Source of the DNA: Bretschneidera sinensis
Lineage: Eukaryota; Streptophyta; Magnoliopsida; Brassicales; Akaniaceae
NCBI GenBank assembly: GCA_023935145.1
Contig: CM043702.1
Coordinates: 54,700,501-54,764,500, forward strand
Direction: 5' to 3'
DNA: 64,000 nucleotides
The number at the start of each line of letters is the position of its first letter. Position 1 is the stretch's first letter. The notes below the pieces were generated by a model. The model was given only the letters and a program-made list of their open reading frames with translations, was not told where the DNA came from and did no database searches. Made by a program: the position numbers and the translations under genes. Positions 34,976 through 46,957 of the stretch are shown here, in pieces.

Positions 34976-35800
34976 TCATTTGGCAACCAAAGCCTCTCTA
35001 TTGTTTGTATGGCTTCTCTCTCTCTCATCCCACAACCTCTTCTTGCAATCTTTCTTGAAGTGACCCTCCTTGTTGCAGTAGAAGCGCCTCTTTCCTCTAA
35101 ATCTTGGTTTGGAATATGCTCTCCCATGGCTCTGGCCTCTACCTCTTGATTTCTCTCGGTAGTTGCCAAAGTTGTTACTGCCATTCCGAGTTGATGGCCT
35201 TCCTCTTACGAACAGTCTTTCCCCACTTGATGCCTCCTTACTCTTGGCTTTGAAATCATGATCATTTATAGCATTGACCACAATTTCTTTGGTTAGTGTA
35301 TCTCATATATATTCAATTGCATTAATTAAACTATCAAAACAATCAGGAAGAGAATTTAATAACATAACAGCTAATTGTTCATCCGAGAATTTAATACTAC
35401 AACTAGCCAAATCTTGAGCCAGTTTACTAAAGACATCAAGATTATCTTGCAACTCTTTACTAGGATCCATTTTAAAAGCAAAGATTCTTTTAAGAAGATA
35501 AATCTTATTAGGTAGAGTTTTGGTAAGAAACAACTCATCTAATTTCTTCCAAATGACAGCAGGATCTTCCGAGTCTCCGCACTCCCTTGTGACATTATCC
35601 CACATATGTAGGAAGATGGTGTTGTATGCCATCTTCTTCATCTCAATCTGTTGGTCCTCCATGATACTTGCTGGAAAAGCATTATCTTTTCCAATAGTCA
35701 AGTCCACCTTCTGTTACATAAGAACAGCCTTGATCTTCCGCTTCCACAGGGAAAAATCTCCCTTTCCATCAAACTTCTCAACAACGAAATCTGAACCCAT
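34976..35800 (-). pseudogene. Tork copy C gag
   Basis: The ATG at 35800-35798 (M-G-S-D-F) starts a frame continuous with the gag core (35707-35303), broken by a TAA about 29 codons in, where copy A has CAA. The C-terminal basic stretch and zinc knuckle are at 35281-34976, but the first knuckle Cys is Phe-Tyr-Cys preceded by Arg (RFYCNKEGHFKKDC, so CCHC is lost). Ends at TGA 34976-34978, the same position as the gag stop of copy A. Confidence 0.87.
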
Positions 35801-35964
35801 CTTGCGGAGATGGTCTCAGATTTGTGCAGCACCCATAAATGCTTTTCAACTTCTTCTAAACCTCAAGAACACGATCTGATCTTAATCTTTACTCCGTTCT
35901 TGAATCACCCAAGAAGTTTGTTCTTTGAATTCTTGGAGTCTTGACTCCGTCACATTCTGTTCTT

Positions 35965-35998
35965 ACTCTGATACCCAACTGTGCAAGCTCTGATACCA
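35965..35998 (-). promoter_or_regulatory. Primer-binding site, two tandem copies (tRNA-iMet)
   Basis: Minus strand TGGTATCAGAGC (35987-35998), one base inside the 5' LTR, and a second copy GGGTATCAGAGT ending at about 35965, 22 bp further in. Confidence 0.85.
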
Positions 35999-35999
35999 C

Positions 36000-36908
36000 T
36001 GTTAGAAATCACCTTGACAAGATGCCCAGGTGGTGATCTTCTAAACACCCAAGTCTAGAATGACTTATAAAGATTAGGAATCAGAAACGGAAACAGAAAT
36101 GAAAGAAAAAAAGAAAGAAGACAAGCAATTTGTTATCGAGGTTCAGCAATAGTTTACGTCTCGTGAGTTCACCTACTCTCTACACTAATCAATGGTTCTT
36201 TTACAATCACAACAACCCCTCTCCAAGAAGCCTAAGTTCTTGAAGAAACAAAGAAGAAGAAGAAACAGAAAGTGATAAGAACTAACCCTGGAATTTTCCT
36301 AAGAAAATTCCCTTTATAAGCCCTTCAATCCCCTTTCTATTCTACTCACTCTTCTAAACAACCAGCCTTACAAATAAGTCTCTCTTGTTTTGTGTCTTTG
36401 CACTCTTTACAATTCTCTCACTTTTGATCACAAGTCATGTCACATTGTTGTTGAGAATGAAGCTAGGTGACCCTTTATATAGTGCACCAACTTCTTGTCC
36501 AATCTTGAGGGCTAATATCCACCCTTAGATCTAGATGAACAATCAACCATAGCCTTTGATCATTCCTTAGTCAAGCTGTGCATTTTGGACATGTCTCACG
36601 AACCATGGAAGAGGTTTACACATGTGTGCATCAGTGTGCCTGGCATTGCGGCCTAGAATAGGCAGAGCACACACTCCTCAGCTTCTAGGCACTGTGGCCT
36701 TAGGGAGGGGGCACCGTGGCCTGGCCTTCCTCTAACACCTTCCACCTTTTGGGCTCCGCGGCCTGGGAAAAGCAAGGCCGCGGCTTGACCTGATACACAC
36801 ACCTTTTTTCAACTTTGTGTTGAGGCACACTCTTAGTGTGCTGAGGCTTTTAAGGACTTCATGCTTGACTTCTTCCAACCTTTTTCAATCCTTAGAAAAA
36901 TACCAACA
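36000..36908 (-). repeat. 5' LTR of Tork copy C (909 bp)
   Basis: TGTTAG...CCAACA in plus orientation. Minus-strand TATA box TATATAAAG at 36473-36481. The GC-rich U3 patch (about 36640-36790) is shorter than in the 3' LTR. Confidence 0.9.
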
Positions 36909-37028
36909 TTGGTTATTGTCTACCCTCATTCAATTGGGTGACTGCATTATAGGTGTGAAAACACTAAATTACTCTTAGGGGTTACCATGTGTCAGCTTTC
37001 CATTGAGTGGTATAATTTGTGTATATCA

Positions 37029-37050
37029 TATGCCCTCCACTCTCTTAGAA
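37029..37050 (-). promoter_or_regulatory. Polypurine tract of the Tat-type element
   Basis: Minus strand CTAAGAGAGTGGAGGGCATA directly before the 3' LTR end at 37028. This places the internal region to the right and the element on the minus strand. Confidence 0.6.
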
Positions 37051-37134
37051 GTAAAACTCGATCTTAAAGAATAGTATTAAATGACTGGAGTGAAATTATG
37101 TTTGGATTTTGAAGTGGGGAATCTATTCAATGCT

Positions 37135-37520
37135 CTCACTTCGAACTTGAATCTTAGGATTGTCTAAGGTAAGGCATCTCCTTGGTGTTCTCACCTCAGT
37201 CTTGAATCTTGAGAACGTCCAGGGTGAGGCATCTTTTTGGTTCCTTCACCTCAGTCTTAGAGTTTGAGAACGTTCAAGGCAAAGTATCTCTTCGGTGCCC
37301 TCACCCCAGTTTTAAATCTTAAGAACGTTTGAGTTTCTTTAGTGTCTCTACTTCAGTCTTAAAGCTTGAGAATGTCCGAGGTGAGGTATCTCTTTGGCAC
37401 CTTCACCTCGCTCTTGAATCTTGAGGATGTCCTAAGTGGGGCATCTCTTCAATGCCATTTTTTTGGTCTTGAAACTTGAGATGATTCGATGTGAGGCATC
37501 ACCTCAATTCCCTCACTTCA
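37135..37520. repeat. 55-bp tandem repeat, about seven copies
   Basis: Unit CACCTCAGTCTTGAATCTTG followed by a GAGAACGTCC..GGTGAGGCATCTC part. Copies start near 37139, 37192, 37247, 37302, 37350, 37404 and 37459; three spacings are 55 bp or close, and one copy is shortened. It lies between the polypurine tract and the plus-strand TATA box of the accessory ORF. Confidence 0.88.
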
Positions 37521-37687
37521 AATTACAAGTAAGAATAATTCATGGGTAATTCACTACTATCCTTTTATATTTTTCCTTGGTTTCCTTTATCTTGGGACGT
37601 TTAGGCTCCGTGAGGAAACACTTGGACTTTCTTGATGCACGTGCCTTCTCTTAATCAAAGGAGATGAAGAAGCTTCCTACTCTTTTT

Positions 37688-37701
37688 GGCTATATATAAA
37701 G
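37688..37701 (+). promoter_or_regulatory. Putative TATA box of the antisense accessory ORF
   Basis: GGCTATATATAAAGGG on the plus strand, about 200 bp before the ATG at 37897 and just after the 55-bp repeats. A pyrimidine-rich leader-like stretch (TTCTCTCTCACTCC) follows. Promoter activity is inferred. Confidence 0.55.
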
Positions 37702-38128
37702 GGTGGATAAGTTTCATCGCATTCTCCTCGTTAATTGCTCAAGAATTCTCTCTCACTCCTTTGAGAGAATTCCTAATTCTCTTTCATCCTTCCTTGGTTT
37801 TGCACGCTTTGGTTTTCTGTCTTCGACTTTTTTTTCAGATCATCTTTGTCTAATCCTCGATAAGCCATCAATATTGTACTTCTATAAATTTATATTATGT
37901 CTTCTTCCATATCGATTGGTAGTAGATCGGTAAATGAAGATGTAGGAGCCTAGACTAGCACTAGAACTTTGACATAAGGTAGTTTAATCGAGGAGTATAC
38001 TCCTTGGGTCGTTGTTCCTTTGACTAGTGAAGGCTGATAGTGAGTGAAATGGCCATAGAACACAAGAAAGATTATTACAACGCTAAGACTGAGATAGGTC
38101 AGTTGAATGAAAATGATCTCTTTTGCAT

Positions 38129-38606
38129 TAGGGGTATACAAACATTTGGTATGGCCAGTTAAAAATTTAAAACGATTTATTTGGTATTTTTTTAATTGTT
38201 TTGATCGAATTAACCTAAAATTTTTTATATTAACCGACCAAATTGATTTCAGTCAGTTATGATTGGTTAATTGGTTAACTAAAACTGTCTATATACTTAG
38301 GATATTTTTAGTTTATTATGTATTTAGTTTATATTTAGAGTTTTTTTTTACTTTATTAAATATATTTATATATATTTAAATTTAATATATTATTAATATT
38401 ACTTAATTAATTTCTTAGTCGGTTAAACGGTCGAAACAATTAAAATATTTTCTAACCACCCGATTAATCAATATACATTACTCAGTTAACCAATTTAATT
38501 TTTGATTTAACCAATTACCCAAATCGTTTTACTTAAACAGTTCAAATGGTTTGGTTAATCGATATTAATATGAGCTTTATATGTAAAACAAAGTATGTCA
38601 TCCCTA
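38129..38606. mobile_element. 478-bp MITE inside the accessory ORF
   Basis: Begins TAGGGGTATAC and ends GTATGTCATCCCTA (imperfect inverted repeats). AT-rich, with many TTAACC/GGTTAA motifs and no ORF. CAT occurs on both sides (38126-38128, 38607-38609) as a possible 3-bp duplication. Confidence 0.6.
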
Positions 38607-38861
38607 CATCAGAGTACATATCCTTTGTATTATATGTGTTTCCATAAGGACACATTCAAAGTAGGGTTTAGGCTTCCTCTTCATATGTGCGTGAGAAGGA
38701 TCTTAAACTTTTTCAAGATCACATTGACACAACTAGTGTCGAACTCAATGAGCAGCCTCATTGCTTTCTTGAATTTGCTTTATAGAGTTGATTTGGTCCT
38801 CATGATGAGTTTATTTCGGAACTTCTATACCCTAAAGAAGCATAAGAACTATGGTTGGTTC

Positions 38862-39745
38862 TGTAATGATCCATCCTAAACGAGCCCTACTTAGATGACG
38901 TCATTATTTTGGGGTACTGAGCTCTAACCTGAAATGCCATGCACACATTTTACCATAATACAACACATTCATAATTTGTAAATTTTAATTTAATCCATCA
39001 CAACATATAACCAAGACTTACATGAATACAATATGTCACTTTCTTTTTATCTCATGTATAAAAATTTATAACCTAAAGTTTACAAAATCGACCAAAAATA
39101 TATGTTTCCAAAAAGACTATCAACAATATGTAGACCAATTACAAAAGGTGAGGATGTTGTTCATATCTAGGACAATACCTGTACGACTCGCCACTGAAGC
39201 TCATCTAGAGTTTCTACTAATCACCTATGAGAAAATAAAGGAGGGGAATGAGCTAAAAAGCCCAATGAAATCCACACTACTGACTTAATTATTAGTTTAT
39301 TTACCCCAACCTTTATATTTACTCTTTTATATATGTATGCGTTTCTTTATCTATATTAACCAAACTTATCTTTACGATTTCCCTTCATACTTTCCACTAC
39401 TAAATGATTACGTATTTACTCAAAACAATTCATTTATTTAGAATACAAGAAACATATTACATCCCTATTCACAATCATCACACTATCACAAGCCAAACTT
39501 ATGCATTCTCACATCAAGGGAAAAACATCAACTTACATATTTTGCCCCACAAAATCAATCATCAATCTCATATATTTCTTCACACCAAGAACCAATCATC
39601 AAGGGAAAATGCACATGCACAAATGTAATTCCAAATGCTCCTCATCTCAAGAACTTCTCCTTATATCAGTCATCACAAAGGGATGTCTCCCCAAGTTCCA
39701 ACACCTCCATAATCTCATTTCAAGGACATGTGAACATTAAGATTC
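38862..39745 (-). repeat. Left (3') LTR fragment of the long-LTR gypsy element
   Basis: Aligns along its length with 41438-42315 (for example shared GACTTACATGAATRCAATATG). The homology ends near 39745, where a different LTR begins. Confidence 0.78.
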
Positions 39746-41340
39746 CTTACTATGAACCCACTCCTTACTAGCTATGACTCCTAAACGGCATCATGCCTTA
39801 CAAGCCAATAGCATTTGATGTCAAGGCATATTACTTATAATTAATCTTATTCATTTATTGACAATAAATATTTATTTATGAAATTTATAATATTTATCGT
39901 GTTCATTACAAATCACATTGCATATGTTTACATGATGAAGCCCATAGAATATAAGCAATGGAAATAAGAACCAAGATGAGAACATGGTAATGAGATATAT
40001 TTCCTTAAAATTTATTCTTAAATGTTCATAATCATAGGATCACTATGAAGACCATTAGTGAATCCGGATAGATTAGGACATACTATGTTTCCTCAAATCT
40101 CATAGTCATTAGTGTATGGGACACTAAAATATAGGTGCTTTTTAGAGAACAAGTAAACCGAATTGGCACAACTTAAGCAATTCCTAATGGACATTTTACT
40201 AGTTGTCAATATATAGGAGTTCTTATGTTGCAATTGTGCAAGTGATTCTTAGACTTGAGGCACCATGGATGCCTTATGTAGATCATCATGCTTTGATTCT
40301 ACTTAAATGCGGTTCTAACCATGGATCACATAAAGGTGGTAATTGGGTATGATCATATATGCATAGAGATATGTAAGTGTACAATAAAGGATCCATCACT
40401 CTCAGTAAAAGAGAGAGACTGCTCTATTTGATTTGATTAAGTCATAGCTTAGAAATTTCTTGGCCAATGTGGGGCAGAAATTAGAAAGGAGATTCTAATT
40501 TCACCATTATGGACTTAAGATCAAGATATATGTGATTAAATAATTAAGGTTTGACAGTAATTTCATATGTTAGGTTTAATCAAGGGCATTGCATGATAGA
40601 AGAATTGAATTGCACGGTAATTGACAATGGAAAGATTCACATTAAATTCACATTACTTAGGTAGTCATGACACACTACTAGGTGTCAACAAAGACTTGTA
40701 GAAGCCCTTAAGAATTAATTGTAATTAACGGGAGAATCAAAATGAGTTTTAATTAAAATTAAAACTAAAATTGGTTTTAATTAAAATTAAAAATGAGTTT
40801 TAATTAATTGAACAGGGTCCAATTGTTACATAAAAGTTACAACCTACTACTAGTGCGATATTGAACCTAAATTACACATAATAGAGCAATTGGAAGAATA
40901 ATAAAAACTAGAGGGCCAATAGAGAGATTTCTAGGAATTAATAATCAGCGGTTTAATTATAATTTTAAAAATCCTAAAGATTTAAGGGGAAAGACTCTAT
41001 ATAAAAGGTTTATGTTTTAAAGAAACCCTAATTGATTTTTTTGAAGATCAAATCTTAATCTCTCTGTAAAGTCAAAAAGCTGGAAAAATAAAAGAGCTAG
41101 CAAACATATTTTCGGCTATCCTAATTCCTCATTTTCGTGATGTTCGACATCAAGAAGAAGGAGATCCTTGTTCTTGATTGTTTGTGTGGATACACTTAGA
41201 GATAGGACACTTGAATGGCTCGTGAACTAGTTTCCAAAGGTTCAATCAAAATCTCCATCGATCATTGAGAATTTTCTTGGGATTAAGTTTGTCAGTATGA
41301 AAATTTTTCCTGCGTTTCCATACTGGTAGACTAACATCTC
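39745..41340 (+). repeat. Probable solo LTR of another retrotransposon
   Basis: Interrupts the homology between the two long LTRs. Non-coding, with a plus-strand TATA box (TATATAAAAGG, 40998-41008) and a downstream leader-like part (AAGAAGGAGATCCTTGTTC, TGTGTGGATACACTTAGAG) like the R/U5 end of plant LTRs. Borders and TSD are not resolved. Confidence 0.5.
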
Positions 41341-41421
41341 CAATACTACAGAAATGACCTTCACGAAAAAACCAATGCATCGTGCTCATGTAAATGGTGT
41401 ATACAGAATATTAAAACTAAA

Positions 41422-41433
41422 GCTCTAATACCA
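41422..41433 (-). promoter_or_regulatory. Primer-binding site of the long-LTR element
   Basis: Minus strand TGGTATTAGAGC, four bases inside the LTR starting at 41438. Confidence 0.65.
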
Positions 41434-41437
41434 AAAA

Positions 41438-44364
41438 TATAATGACTCATCCCAATGAGCCCTACCTGGAAGGCCTCATTACATTTAGGCATCGAGCCTT
41501 AACTTGAAATGTCGTGCACACATTGCACCACAATAAAACAATTTCATCATTCAAAAATTTCAATTATATTCTTCACAACATACAACAAAGACTTACATGA
41601 ATGCAATATGTCACTTTCTTATTATCTTATGCATAAAAATTATAACCCAAATTTTACAAGATCGACCAAAAATACATATTTTCGAAGAGACAATTAACAA
41701 TATATAGACCCAATACAAAAGTTGAGGATGTTATCTGTGGACCCACCTAAGGATAATACTCATATGACTCGCCACTATAGCTCATTTAGAGTTTTTGTTG
41801 ATCACCTAAGGGAAAAAAAAAGGAAGGGTGAGCCAAAAAGCCCAATGAAATCCACGTTACTTCAAGTTAATTAATTATTAGTTTATTTACCAAAACCTTT
41901 ATATTTATAGTTTATATATGTATATGTGTCTTTATCTATATTCATCAATCTTATCTTTACAATTTCCCTACATACTTTCCACTAATATAAGATTATGTAT
42001 TTAGTCACAATGATTCATTTAGTTAGAATACAAGAAACATATTACACCATTGTTCACAATCACTACACAATCGCAAACCAAACTTAAACATTCTCACATC
42101 AAGGGAAAAATATCAACTTACACATTTTGTTACATCAAAATAAATCATCAATCTCACACATTCCTTCACATCAAGAAAAATGCACATGCACAAATGCAAT
42201 TCCACATAGTCATCATCTCAAGAACTTCTTCTTATCTCAGTTATCATAAGGGAACATTTCCCCACGTGCCGACATGTCCATCATCTCATCTCAAAGACTC
42301 GTGTAAATTCTATCCACTCTCGAAACTGAGGGTCGTACTATTAAATAAGTAAAAATTTAAATTTACCAATTTGTCTATTAATTAAAAAGAATCACACGGT
42401 CTAATACCAACTATCGGACCAATCATGGGTCCTACCAAATCATCTCTCGGACTCGAACATCCTACTACTAATTATATTTGAATGTGTCCAAAATGAAATA
42501 CACATTCACTCACATTAATCAAGAACTATGAATAATCACATTCTCATACAACACTAAAAAACAAAATACATATATATTACGCCCACTAAATAACCAAACC
42601 CATTCTTCTCATTCTTATCACAACAAGTTTATATTAACTCACTTAGCCAAACAACAATATCACATTGCCCAAACCTCTAGCATACTTATCCACTCTAAGT
42701 ATATAGTTAGTTACACACACATACACATATTTATATAATTATCTTTTCACATAAATACACCTTATATTAGATTTATTTATTCACAAATTGCTCCAAATGT
42801 TGAAGTTTTTATCTCTTTTCTTTGAGTGCATTAAGTAACGTGAACTCACCTTATAATGTGGTCAAGTAAGATATTCTTCGGTGTTCCCTTTACTTTTAGT
42901 GCTATCCTCACTAGTACCTCATACAAAACATCCAAAACAACCACAACATCAAAATCCAAAATTAACCTCTTAAATCAAACAAAACCTCATCAAAATTGAA
43001 ATAGTACAAAACCATCACATTTACATATACCTCTGACATATTCTGATTTCTCTAGTTCCTACACCAATTCCCAGTCTCACACACAAATAGAAAAATGATG
43101 TAGTCTTATGGGTATTCTTATTAACGATACGTATTATGATTAACACAAAAAAATAAAAAATAATTATTAAATGATTATAAATGGAGCCTAAATTTTATTT
43201 CTGAATAGAATATATGTTCAAAATAGCTTTATAAGTTTTTTTTATACAATTTTTCTCAATTTTTAGAGGCCAAAAATATTTTTATTGGAATTTAAAAACT
43301 AAAAAATAAATAATTAATGATTTTATAAAATTATAAAAATTTACAAAAAATGTATGAAATCAAAGTGTAAAAGATTCTAAAATTTTTCAAACCAATCGAA
43401 TTTCGAGAGAACATATTAATGCTTGTGCAAAAGTCAAATTTTGGGTTTTCAAATATGCCAACCTAGAATTTTTCAGAATCACACACCCAACTTTGAGTGA
43501 CTATAAATCACAAAATACTTGTAGTTAAGTGGTGATCCAAATATGGTTGGAAAGCTTGCTTGAAAAACTACAAAATAGACATAAAAATGCAATAATTAAT
43601 ATCTAAAAAAGCACTTTAAAGTGGCTAGAAGTTAGCTATTCAAACTTGTAAATATATTTTCTGAAAAAGAGAAACTTTGAAAAATCATATCTCACAAAAT
43701 ACAAATTTGATTTAAGTAACTACAAAGCCAAATGAATTTTCTGAATACTAGAATATACAGTTAAAATATTATAATTTGAAAATCACCAGAGCTTTGTCAT
43801 CAACACCAAAAAAGGACAGCTCCACAGTTCAAAACCTAACTCATTAATCTAAACTATATATAATAAAATGAAAAAAATCATGAAAAATATCAAAATAGCT
43901 GAAGTTGGGATGGAAGAATACCTTGTTTTGAGTCCTCCTTTCAACATCTTCTTTTATCTCTTTTCCTCTTGTTCTCTCTAGAATGCTTAAGAGACATATC
44001 TGCAATATGTAGATATATAAAATGTCCCAATTTGACCTTTTTTTATATATACGACTCGATAATTTATATTAATATTGCTTGACACAATTTGAAAAAATAG
44101 CCAGTTGGCTCAGTGGTTAGTGCTTTGGCACATCCTTGCAAGGGTATGGTTTCAAGCCTCCTCATGCCCTTTTTTTCTTTTTTTATTTTTTATTTTTTAT
44201 AGAGAGTTATAATTTAAAAGAATTTAGTTTGCATTTTCTTATTGAAGAAAATGGGCTAACTCTGGTTAGGGTATTACCATTCTATGCAAAAAGGTGTGGG
44301 TTCTAACCTCCTCAATTTTTTTTTTATTTATAAATCCCCTTAGTTAGCAAATCTAAGTATTACA
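41438..44364 (-). repeat. Right (5') LTR of the long-LTR gypsy element (2927 bp)
   Basis: Starts TATAATGACTC (TG changed to TA) and ends GTATTACA in plus orientation. Minus-strand TATA motif near 44010-44022. Contains two tRNA-like segments near its promoter end. No coding sequence. Confidence 0.75.
44106..44158 (+). repeat. tRNA-like (SINE-type) segment in the LTR
   Basis: A-box TGGCTCAGTGG (44106-44116), a full match to the pol III consensus, and B-box-like GGTTTCAAGCC (44148-44158), followed by a T/A-rich tail. A second similar segment with GGTTCTAACCT follows at about 44250-44305, also with a T-run. Confidence 0.5.
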
Positions 44365-44829
44365 AGTTCTACCTTGCTTTGAGGACAAATATGAAGATAG
44401 TAATTGGGCTGCCTTCGTTAGTTAAATATTAGAAAGAGAAAGCTTTCTTCCTACAGAGTAAAGAAGACTTTAGAGTTTAGACTCTTGAGAAATTAACATT
44501 ACTATGACCTTGTGTCTCTGAAGAAGATTTGTCCCATTATTAACGAAGAGGAGAGGTGGATGCATGGAAATATGGAAAAACCCTATCCTTGCCACAAAGT
44601 TAGAGAACAAACACGTCCTTGTAGAATATGGTCTAAGTTTAGTATTCGACTTAATATGTTTATCCTTGTTTTGGTACGAAGTGGTGTGTTTTCCTTTTTG
44701 CAAAAATGATGATTAGCAAAACCCAACTTTTGAATGATTGGAAAAAGAAGTAGAACGCCAAGGTGAGTCCAACGGAGGTCACTGAGAAGAAGAAAACAAC
44801 CATCGATCTCCTTGTTATCGAAGTCCTAG

Positions 44830-46160
44830 TGTAGACGTTGTATTTTGACCCTCTCCATATTTTCAGGAGGGTTGTGTGCGGGTGTTGCAATGAGAAATAA
44901 GGAACAAGTCTTTAAAGGACACAAAAGCACTAAAACTAAGCTTAAAATGGAAAGCATGGAGATCGATAGCCCAAAATTGACTCAAAACTGACACATAAAG
45001 GAGATAAACAAATCAAATCGAACACAAGACCTAACCAAAAAAAAAAACCATGGTCTAAAGATGAACAAATTGGCTAAAATGATGTGAAAAGACCAAAAGG
45101 GTACAATTCGAGTCATTTTAGAGCAATCCAGATTAGGCCCGAACTATACCCAGCCTGGGTCAACTAGCTAGTCTTGTGGCCAACCAGACCTAAAATCTCA
45201 GCTTGGTTTATTTCGTGATTTTTGGCTTATTTGTCCCCTTGGCTAATCCTAAATTAAGCTTAATTGTTCCTAATTGATTTTCTTGTTGATCAAGGACAAA
45301 TTTTAGCCATTGGACATGATTTAGAATATTTTGGACTAATCCCAACCCTTAATTTTCTTACCAAAGTGAAAATCCCACCAATCACTCTCAATCACTTTCT
45401 TTGACTTTATCCCAGCCGTTGAATCCATTTTGAAAAGTTTCAACTTTTAATCTCAGGCATTTGGCTTCTCCCCCATCTAACCTATAAATAGGCTCCTCTA
45501 TTTTACCTTCAAACATGACTTTTCTAAGAAAACACTCTCTAGTTCTCTATACTAAGAATTTCTGTAAGACTTTGATTTTTTGGCCTTTTCCCCCTTTCTT
45601 CTCCTAGAATTCTCATTGTGTTCTTGGGTAAAAACTAAAGTGGATCCATTTAAAGTATGGGTCTAGTGTTCTAAGGCATTCGACGAAAGCTTGGTCCTTC
45701 CTTAAAGATCCCTTACATACCAAAAAAGAGGCGTAACACTAAAGTAAGAGTCATACTCTAGAGGACCATCCCTCAAAAAAGTTTTCCTAAGGTTTACACT
45801 CCATATTCCTTCTTTAGATCTAAGCATAATTTTTTCACATAAACCTTCATGAACATGTAATTTTGTGTTTGTTTGATCTTCGTATATATTATAAATAAAT
45901 AGATTTTTGTTTGTTTGCATGTTTTACCACATCATCCTTGCATGCTTGTGTATGAATTAGAAAGCATAAATAAGAACTATTTTTAATTATTTAATGAGTT
46001 CTCCCAAATCAATAAAGGCTAGGCTTTTTTTCTAAGCGAGATGATGGGTTAAACCCATTCATCTCGTAAAGTGGAAGCACGATCCTTGAACCACTAAATC
46101 GTAGCCCTAAATAAAGTTAAAAGAGTGTTCCTTATCTTTCCTTAAAAAGAATGGCGATTT
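44830..46160 (+). repeat. Ogre/Tat-like LTR inserted in the accessory ORF
   Basis: Starts TGTAGACGTTGTATTTTGAC at 44830. Plus-strand TATA (CCTATAAATAGG, about 45481-45492) is followed by a leader-like part. The accessory ORF reading resumes near 46160 (LFMALKKEARKK). The right border is approximate, and CCTAG/CCTCA is only a weak TSD candidate. Probably a solo LTR, since no gene follows. Confidence 0.52.
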
Positions 46161-46957
46161 CCCACCTCATAAGTAATAAGCTTCAACCTATGAATCTTTT
46201 TATGGCACTCAAGAAAGAAGCAAGGAAAAAAAAGGAAAAAAAAGTGCACAAAGCACACGAAAAGGTAAGTCTTTGTGCTCCTCCAAGGTGAGCCCCGTCT
46301 CGCCCCACTTCAAACCATTTTCCTTATAGCTCACCCTCTGAGGAAAAAATCTTGAGACTAGATAAATTCATTAGGGCACACGTGGGGGTGACCTCGAGCG
46401 AGGACCTTACACACAAAACGTGTTCTAAAGAGGTCGATTGTTTTGGTTCAACCTTCTCAATTTCGAGGAGTTCCTTATCTTTCACCCCTCCTTCTTATCT
46501 CGTTACTCTTGGAAACTTTTCAAGCTCGTAAGTCTTCATTACTCAATGGCTCATCCTCATAAAAGATTCGACCTTAGGGAATAAGTTTGTCATAAAACAC
46601 CTTTTTCTTAGAGTTATCCTCCTCATGGATGTGGTACAGATCGATATGTACTCTCATGAGATGTTGGCCTCGATCTTGGCTCAGTCTTCCTGAAAAGAAT
46701 GCTCGTTTTCCTTTCTTTTTTTCAATTTTTGTCGAAGTTATTATCCTCAACTTATCCTCTTCATTTTTATTCTTCAAACTGGCATAATGGCGGTGTTTGC
46801 GCCCGAAGGTCTCACTGAGATCAATCAAATAATCAAGGATGTTTGCGAGGAGAATAAAGATCTCACAATGGACCTTCAGTGCAAGGCCACGGTCATTGAT
46901 GACCTCTATGCGTAGAAGAGAGCTCTTATCTCCAAGAAAGAGGGGCTCCCCATAGAG

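Larger units (their letters stand above)
30776..36908 (-). mobile_element. Tork/Tnt1-like Ty1/copia element (copy C)
   Basis: Complete in outline on the minus strand: 5' LTR 36000-36908, primer site, gag 35800-34976, pol 34975-31784, 3' LTR 30776-31704. Closely related to copy A in coding sequence, but the U3 part of the LTR is different. Inserted in the LTR of an older gypsy element. Coding sequence is broken by many stops and shifts. Confidence 0.92.
30457..37028 (-). repeat. 3' LTR of the Tat-type element, split by a copia insertion
   Basis: Two parts, 30457-30775 and 36914-37028, align end to end with 53377-53810 (TGCYGAAA...TATATCA in plus orientation). A minus-strand TATA (CCTATATAAAAG) is at about 30658-30671. 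The rest of the interval is Tork copy C and its TSD. Confidence 0.75.
38862..44364 (-). mobile_element. Long-LTR Ty3/gypsy element, internally deleted (Tekay/Del-like)
   Basis: TGTAATGATCC at the left end and AAGTATTACA at the right end form inverted termini. The flanks are GGTTC (38857-38861) and AGTTC (44365-44369), a one-mismatch TSD lying inside the accessory ORF. Right LTR 41438-44364 (2927 bp); left LTR only as 38862 to about 39745. Primer site 41422-41433 on the minus strand (TGGTATTAGAGC, one mismatch to tRNA-iMet). Fewer than 100 bp of internal sequence remain and there are no genes. The TGTAAYGACYCATCC-type terminus and LTR length suggest the Tekay/Del chromovirus group, but no coding domain is left to prove it. 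Confidence 0.72.

Noticed and set aside
44470..44890. Open stretches on both strands with short hydrophobic runs
   Set aside because: They overlap the plus-strand accessory-ORF reading (PF04195-like), which explains the region better, and have no recognisable family.
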